From NCBI GenBank assembly GCA_016763235.1, contig JAESUE010000166.1:1-9083 (forward strand): a DNA stretch of 9,083 bases. Reading direction: 5' to 3'. The position numbers were made by a program, and so were the translations under genes. Source of the stretch: Pseudomonadales bacterium (GTDB lineage Bacteria > Pseudomonadota > Gammaproteobacteria > Pseudomonadales > UBA3067). Under the pieces are notes generated by a model that was not told where the DNA came from, ran no database searches, and saw nothing but the letters and a program-made list of their open reading frames with translations. Shown in pieces: positions 6,263 through 9,083 of the stretch (the stretch's first letter is position 1; each line of letters starts with the position of its first letter).

Positions 6263-6349
6263 ATGCTGAACTTAATGCCCAAAAGGCTAACAGGCTTTTT
6301 TGATACCCCATCCCGCGTTTCAAAAAAAGCATTAGGAGTACTCCAGTAA
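6263..6349 (+). CDS. Possible leader peptide upstream of leucine dehydrogenase
   Basis: ATG at 6263 opens a 28-codon frame beginning MLNLMPKRLTGFF and ending in TAA at 6347-6349, which shares its last A with the leucine dehydrogenase ATG (TAATG). Five of 28 residues are leucine (2, 4, 9, 24, 27), with codons CTG, TTA, CTA, TTA and CTC. An AAGG at 6248-6251 lies 11 nt upstream, a weak ribosome binding site. The stop/start overlap is the classic arrangement for translational coupling, and a terminator-like hairpin spans codons 7-13. It has no recognisable domain and may be a regulatory leader ORF or chance. If translated, ribosomes finishing it would hand over to the downstream gene. Confidence 0.3.
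   Translation: MLNLMPKRLTGFFDTPSRVSKKALGVLQ
6281..6301 (+). terminator. Attenuator-like hairpin in the leucine dehydrogenase leader
   Basis: AAAAGGCT (6281-6288) pairs with AGGCTTTT (6292-6299) with one G-G mismatch and a 3-nt loop, followed by two more T's. GCC (6277-6279) can instead pair with GGC (6285-6287), a competing structure. It is a weak terminator by sequence, notable mainly for its position inside the leader ORF. Confidence 0.2.
6334..6344 (+). promoter_or_regulatory. Ribosome binding site within a palindrome
   Basis: AGGAG (6334-6338) precedes the leucine dehydrogenase ATG by 10 nt, a little longer than ideal. It overlaps the perfect 10-bp palindrome GGAGTACTCC (6335-6344), so the site could be masked by a small stem (GGA-GTAC-TCC) or bound as DNA. 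Confidence 0.5.
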
Positions 6350-7383
6350 TGAACAACACCGTTACTCATGCCAACTCGTGCACGCTACACACCCACAACA
6401 ATCCACATAATGGCTTATTCGCCATCATTGCCATCCACAGCACCAAACTTGGGCCAGCCCTCGGTGGCTGCCGCTGCATAGACTATCCCAGTACCGAATA
6501 TGCCATCGAAGATGCTACCCGCTTAGCAAAAGGCATGAGCTATAAAGCTGCGCTTGCGGGAATCAGTCATGGCGGTGGAAAATCTGTTTTGATCCGACCG
6601 AAAGAATTCAAAGATCGCCACGCCTACTTTGAAGAATTTGGCGAATTTGTTGAATCACTCGGTGGTAGCTACATCACTTCGGTAGACAGCGGCACAAACA
6701 TCGCAGATATGGACGACATCTCTCACTCCACCACCCATGTTTGCGGCACAAGGCACGATGGATGCACACCCTCTATTTACACTGCCATGGGCGTTTTGGA
6801 AGGCATAAAAGCGGCGGTTAAAGCCAAACTACACCGACAAGATTTGGAAGGCATTCACGTTGTCATTCAGGGTGTGGGAAATGTTGGAGGCGCGCTTGCC
6901 ATATCGCTGGAAAGACTCGGTGCCAAACTCAGCATATCTGATATTAGCGACACCACTTTAGACCACTGCCTACAACAATTAAAACACCCCGGCTCCGTCA
7001 ACATCATTGCGCCTGATGATATTTACAACGTTCCCTGTGATGTATTTTCCCCTTGTGGGCTAGGCGGCATCATTAACCAACAAAGCCTTCCGCAGCTCGA
7101 CTGTAAAATTGTGGCCGGCTCCGCCAACAACCAACTGTCAAATGACTCAGATGGCTTACACCTTCATGAACGTGGCATTCTCTACGCCCCCGACTACGTC
7201 ATAAATGCAGGCGGTCTTATTGATGTTTCACTTATCCCCCAGGGCGTATCAGAACAGGACGTTGCTTTAAAAACCAAAAATATCGGTACGACATTAGAAG
7301 AAATTTTTGTGCGTTCAGAAAAAGAAAGTAAAGCGTGTCACGCCATCGCAAACGAGATGGCTGAAAATATCCTCTATCATTAA
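6349..7383 (+). CDS. ldh: Leucine (branched-chain amino acid) dehydrogenase
   Basis: This cytoplasmic NAD-dependent enzyme of the Glu/Leu/Phe/Val dehydrogenase family reversibly deaminates leucine, valine and isoleucine to branched 2-oxoacids and ammonia. Its 344 residues contain the substrate motif GPALGGCR, the two active-site lysines Lys66 (GMSYKAA) and Lys78 (SHGGGKSV), catalytic Asp113 in TSVDSGT, a nucleotide-binding GVGNVG (175-180) and the late motif YVINAGGLIDVS (about 283-292). All correspond to Bacillus leucine dehydrogenase, where the lysines are 68 and 80. It is about 20 residues shorter than the Bacillus enzyme, mostly near the ends. The ATG at 6349 is the only usable start, since the frame closes upstream at TGA 6301-6303. 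It ends in tandem stops TAA TAG. The 2-oxoacid dehydrogenase genes follow 108 bp downstream, which favours branched-chain substrates over phenylalanine or glutamate. Confidence 0.9.
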   Translation: MNNTVTHANSCTLHTHNNPHNGLFAIIAIHSTKLGPALGGCRCIDYPSTEYAIEDATRLAKGMSYKAALAGISHGGGKSVLIRPKEFKDRHAYFEEFGEFVESLGGSYITSVDSGTNIADMDDISHSTTHVCGTRHDGCTPSIYTAMGVLEGIKAAVKAKLHRQDLEGIHVVIQGVGNVGGALAISLERLGAKLSISDISDTTLDHCLQQLKHPGSVNIIAPDDIYNVPCDVFSPCGLGGIINQQSLPQLDCKIVAGSANNQLSNDSDGLHLHERGILYAPDYVINAGGLIDVSLIPQGVSEQDVALKTKNIGTTLEEIFVRSEKESKACHAIANEMAENILYH

Positions 7384-7394
7384 TAGAGATTAAT

Positions 7395-7422
7395 GCATGG
7401 GTGCTGCTTACACGCACCTTGC
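7395..7422 (+). promoter_or_regulatory. Intercistronic hairpin between ldh and E1 alpha
   Basis: GCATGGGTGC (7395-7404) can pair with GCACCTTGC (7414-7422) over 9 bp, counting one G-U pair and a bulged T, with a 9-nt loop. No T-run follows, so it is not an intrinsic terminator; it could stabilise the upstream mRNA or mark a processing site. Confidence 0.3.
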
Positions 7423-7491
7423 AGAATATTAACGCCAGATGTAACTTACTTAAATACCTCATCTGAATCGGCATAATTAGACAGGCTCACT

Positions 7492-8595
7492 ATGAATAAT
7501 ACTGATAGAAACCCAGAGCTAAGAGCACAATTTGAGATCAACTATTACCAGTACCTCGACAATGAGGGAAAAGAATTAAGCGATCTTCCTGCCTATCTTG
7601 AGGATGAGGCTTCATTAATCACGCTTTATAAATCCATGGTGTTAACGCGACTACTGGATAAAAAATGTATTGCCCTGCAAAGAACGGGGAAAATGGGCAC
7701 CTACCCCTCAACCCTAGGGCAAGAAGCCATCGGCGTCGCAGTTGGCCACGCCATGAAACAAAATGACGTACTCGCACCCTATTATAGAGATATGGCCGCA
7801 CAGCTTATTCGTGGCGTTGAAATAAAGGAAATACTACTCTCGTGGGGGGGGGATGAACGGGGCAACAACAACTCCAAATCTCCCCAAGATTTACCCAACT
7901 GCGTTCCTATAGCCACGCAAGTAACCCACGGTGCAGGTATCGCCACTGCCATAAAATCACGCCATGAAAATCGTGCCGTTGTAACAACACTGGGCGATGG
8001 TGCAACCTCACGAGGGGATTTTTCCGAAGCAGTGAACCTGGCGGGAACTTGGCAACTGCCCTTAGTGATTGTCATCAATAATAACCAATGGGCTATTTCT
8101 GTACCACGATCCGTTCAAACTGCTGCCCAAACCTTGGCCCAAAAAGGTATTTTAGGCGAAGTACGCTGTGAGCAGGTGGACGGCTGCGATATGCTTGCCA
8201 TTTACGATGCTGTAAAGCGCGCCCTTGAAAATGCCTACAGTGGTAAAGGCCCCACGCTAATCGAAGCCATTACCTACCGACTGAGCGACCATACCACCGC
8301 CGATGATGCCACACGTTATAGCTCGCCAGATGCGCTAAAAAAGGGCTGGGAGAAAGAGCCTATTAAGCGCTTTCGCAACTTCCTCCATCACCGAAAAATT
8401 TGGAACGAAGGCAAAGAAAAAGCGCTTTATGAGCAATGCGAAGAACAAATAAAAAAAGGTGTAGAAGACTACCTGAATACTGAAACGCAACCTCCCGAGG
8501 CCATGTTTGATTATCTCTATAAAGAGCTACCACATAGCCTTTATGAGCAACGAGAACAGTTAATCAACAAAACCAAGGGGGATGATCATGAATAA
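7492..8595 (+). CDS. 2-oxoacid dehydrogenase E1 component, alpha subunit
   Basis: This is the alpha subunit of a thiamine-diphosphate-dependent E1 heterotetramer (pyruvate or branched-chain 2-oxoacid dehydrogenase), which decarboxylates the 2-oxoacid and passes the acyl group to lipoyl-E2. The ThDP motif runs from GDG (168-170) to NNN (196-198) in VIVINNNQWAIS. The conserved loop SDHTTADDATRY carries His267, and TYPSTLGQEA and WGGDERGN are also family motifs. At 367 residues the length is normal, and the pattern is nearer the Bacillus PdhA group than typical gammaproteobacterial BkdA1, so the name alone does not settle the substrate. The leucine dehydrogenase just upstream points to branched-chain 2-oxoacids. 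The start at 7492 has only a weak AGG upstream (7483-7485). A run of nine G's (7844-7852) encodes part of WGGD. The end overlaps E1 beta by 8 nt, consistent with coupled synthesis of the two subunits. Confidence 0.9.
   Translation: MNNTDRNPELRAQFEINYYQYLDNEGKELSDLPAYLEDEASLITLYKSMVLTRLLDKKCIALQRTGKMGTYPSTLGQEAIGVAVGHAMKQNDVLAPYYRDMAAQLIRGVEIKEILLSWGGDERGNNNSKSPQDLPNCVPIATQVTHGAGIATAIKSRHENRAVVTTLGDGATSRGDFSEAVNLAGTWQLPLVIVINNNQWAISVPRSVQTAAQTLAQKGILGEVRCEQVDGCDMLAIYDAVKRALENAYSGKGPTLIEAITYRLSDHTTADDATRYSSPDALKKGWEKEPIKRFRNFLHHRKIWNEGKEKALYEQCEEQIKKGVEDYLNTETQPPEAMFDYLYKELPHSLYEQREQLINKTKGDDHE
8575..8590 (+). promoter_or_regulatory. Ribosome binding site of E1 beta inside E1 alpha
   Basis: AAGGGGGA (8575-8582) lies 5 nt before the ATG at 8588-8590, within the last codons of E1 alpha. 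It fixes the start and suggests balanced translation of both subunits. Confidence 0.55.
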
Positions 8596-9083
8596 TGAAA
8601 CATCGCAAGGCATCACCATGGTAGAAGCCGTCAACCTGGCGATGGCCTACGAAATGCGTAACGATGAAGATGTTGTCATTCTGGGCGAGGATGTGGGAAC
8701 CAACGGGGGCGTATTTCGCGCAACGGACGGCCTCAAGGCAGAGTTCGGTTTGCGCCGAGTCATGGACACCCCGCTTGCCGAAACACTCATTGCTGGCATT
8801 AGTGTCGGCATGGCTACTCAAGGCCCGCGACCCATTGCGGAAATTCAGTTTATGGGGTTTATCTTTGCAGCCATGGAACACATCGTTTGCCATGCGGCGA
8901 GAATGCGCAACCGAAGCCGTGGTCGCTTAAGCTGCCCGATGGTATTGCGCGCGCCCTATGGCGGCGGCATCCACGCACCTGAACACCATTCTGAGAGTAC
9001 CGAAGCCCTCTTCGCGCATACAGCAGGGCTTCGCGTTGTCGTTCCATCATCCCCTAAACGCGCCTACGGCTTGTTACTCGCCG
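8588..9083 (+). CDS. 2-oxoacid dehydrogenase E1 component, beta subunit (partial)
   Basis: The first 165 codons of the E1 beta gene are present; the frame is still open at the window edge, and the full protein should be about 325-340 residues. This N-terminal transketolase-like pyrimidine-binding domain contains the family motifs LGEDVGTNGGVFRAT (32-46), DTPLAE with the ThDP-activating Glu65, EIQFMGF (85-91), ARMRNRSRG (104-112) and APYGGGIHAPEHHSES (122-137). It closely follows the Bacillus PdhB pattern. The ATG at 8588 overlaps the alpha gene by 8 nt; the next methionine (residue 11) would remove part of the first strand, so the earlier start is preferred. With the alpha subunit it forms the E1 alpha2-beta2 enzyme. 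A lipoyl-bearing E2 gene would be expected next but lies beyond the window. Confidence 0.92.
   Translation, partial: MNNETSQGITMVEAVNLAMAYEMRNDEDVVILGEDVGTNGGVFRATDGLKAEFGLRRVMDTPLAETLIAGISVGMATQGPRPIAEIQFMGFIFAAMEHIVCHAARMRNRSRGRLSCPMVLRAPYGGGIHAPEHHSESTEALFAHTAGLRVVVPSSPKRAYGLLLA

Larger units (their letters stand above)
5998..6348. other. Spacer between fabY and leucine dehydrogenase
   Basis: This 351-bp stretch holds the fabY terminator (6041-6075), the perfect palindrome TCAAATTTGA (6107-6116), a TATAAT box (6220-6225) followed by GTTGTGCAAC (6229-6238), and a 28-codon upstream ORF (6263-6349) containing a terminator-like hairpin. The middle part, about 6120-6200, is C/T-rich and shows nothing recognisable. 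Confidence 0.6.

Noticed and set aside
7393..7476. A 27-codon ORF in the gap before E1 alpha (starting MHGCCLH)
   Set aside because: It has no convincing ribosome binding site, ends 15 nt short of the next start without overlap, and has an odd composition; probably chance.
8664..8930. Open frame of 88 codons within the E1 beta region
   Set aside because: It is out of frame with the strongly conserved E1 beta protein that starts at 8588; a shadow frame.

Overview
The window reads as chromosomal DNA of a Gram-negative gammaproteobacterium, probably marine or aquatic. The reasons are an MCP/CZB chemotaxis pair, a FabY-class ketoacyl synthase close to the Pseudomonas type, moderate GC content and normal Shine-Dalgarno sites. 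The exact genus cannot be read from the sequence. There are no mobile elements, CRISPR arrays, rRNA genes or tRNA genes.

Layout. Positions 1-340 hold the 3' end of a methyl-accepting chemotaxis protein gene. It converges on a small stand-alone CZB (chemoreceptor zinc-binding) gene at 600-962 (-). A two-gene minus-strand operon follows, running from 3803 down to 1096: a saccharopine/lysine-6-dehydrogenase family enzyme, then an ALDH7 (antiquitin-type) alpha-aminoadipic semialdehyde dehydrogenase. Together they can take lysine-derived semialdehyde to 2-aminoadipate. A 262-bp divergent spacer separates this operon from fabY at 4066-5997 (+), whose product starts fatty acid synthesis in organisms that use this class. 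fabY has a 12-bp hairpin just upstream of its ribosome binding site and ends in a strong intrinsic terminator.

A 351-bp gap carrying a possible leader region then leads into a second plus-strand operon: leucine dehydrogenase (6349-7383), a 2-oxoacid dehydrogenase E1 alpha subunit (7492-8595) and the start of E1 beta (8588 to the window end, overlapping E1 alpha by 8 nt). Leucine dehydrogenase makes branched 2-oxoacids and the E1 pair would begin their oxidative decarboxylation to branched acyl-CoA. An E2 gene probably lies beyond the window.

The window is therefore mostly amino acid catabolism (lysine; leucine/valine/isoleucine) set around a fatty-acid initiation enzyme. All proteins belong to known families. 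The less ordinary signals are regulatory: the fabY leader hairpin, and a 28-codon leucine-containing upstream ORF whose stop codon overlaps the leucine dehydrogenase start codon (TAATG) and which contains a terminator-like hairpin. A nine-G run inside E1 alpha is also worth checking.
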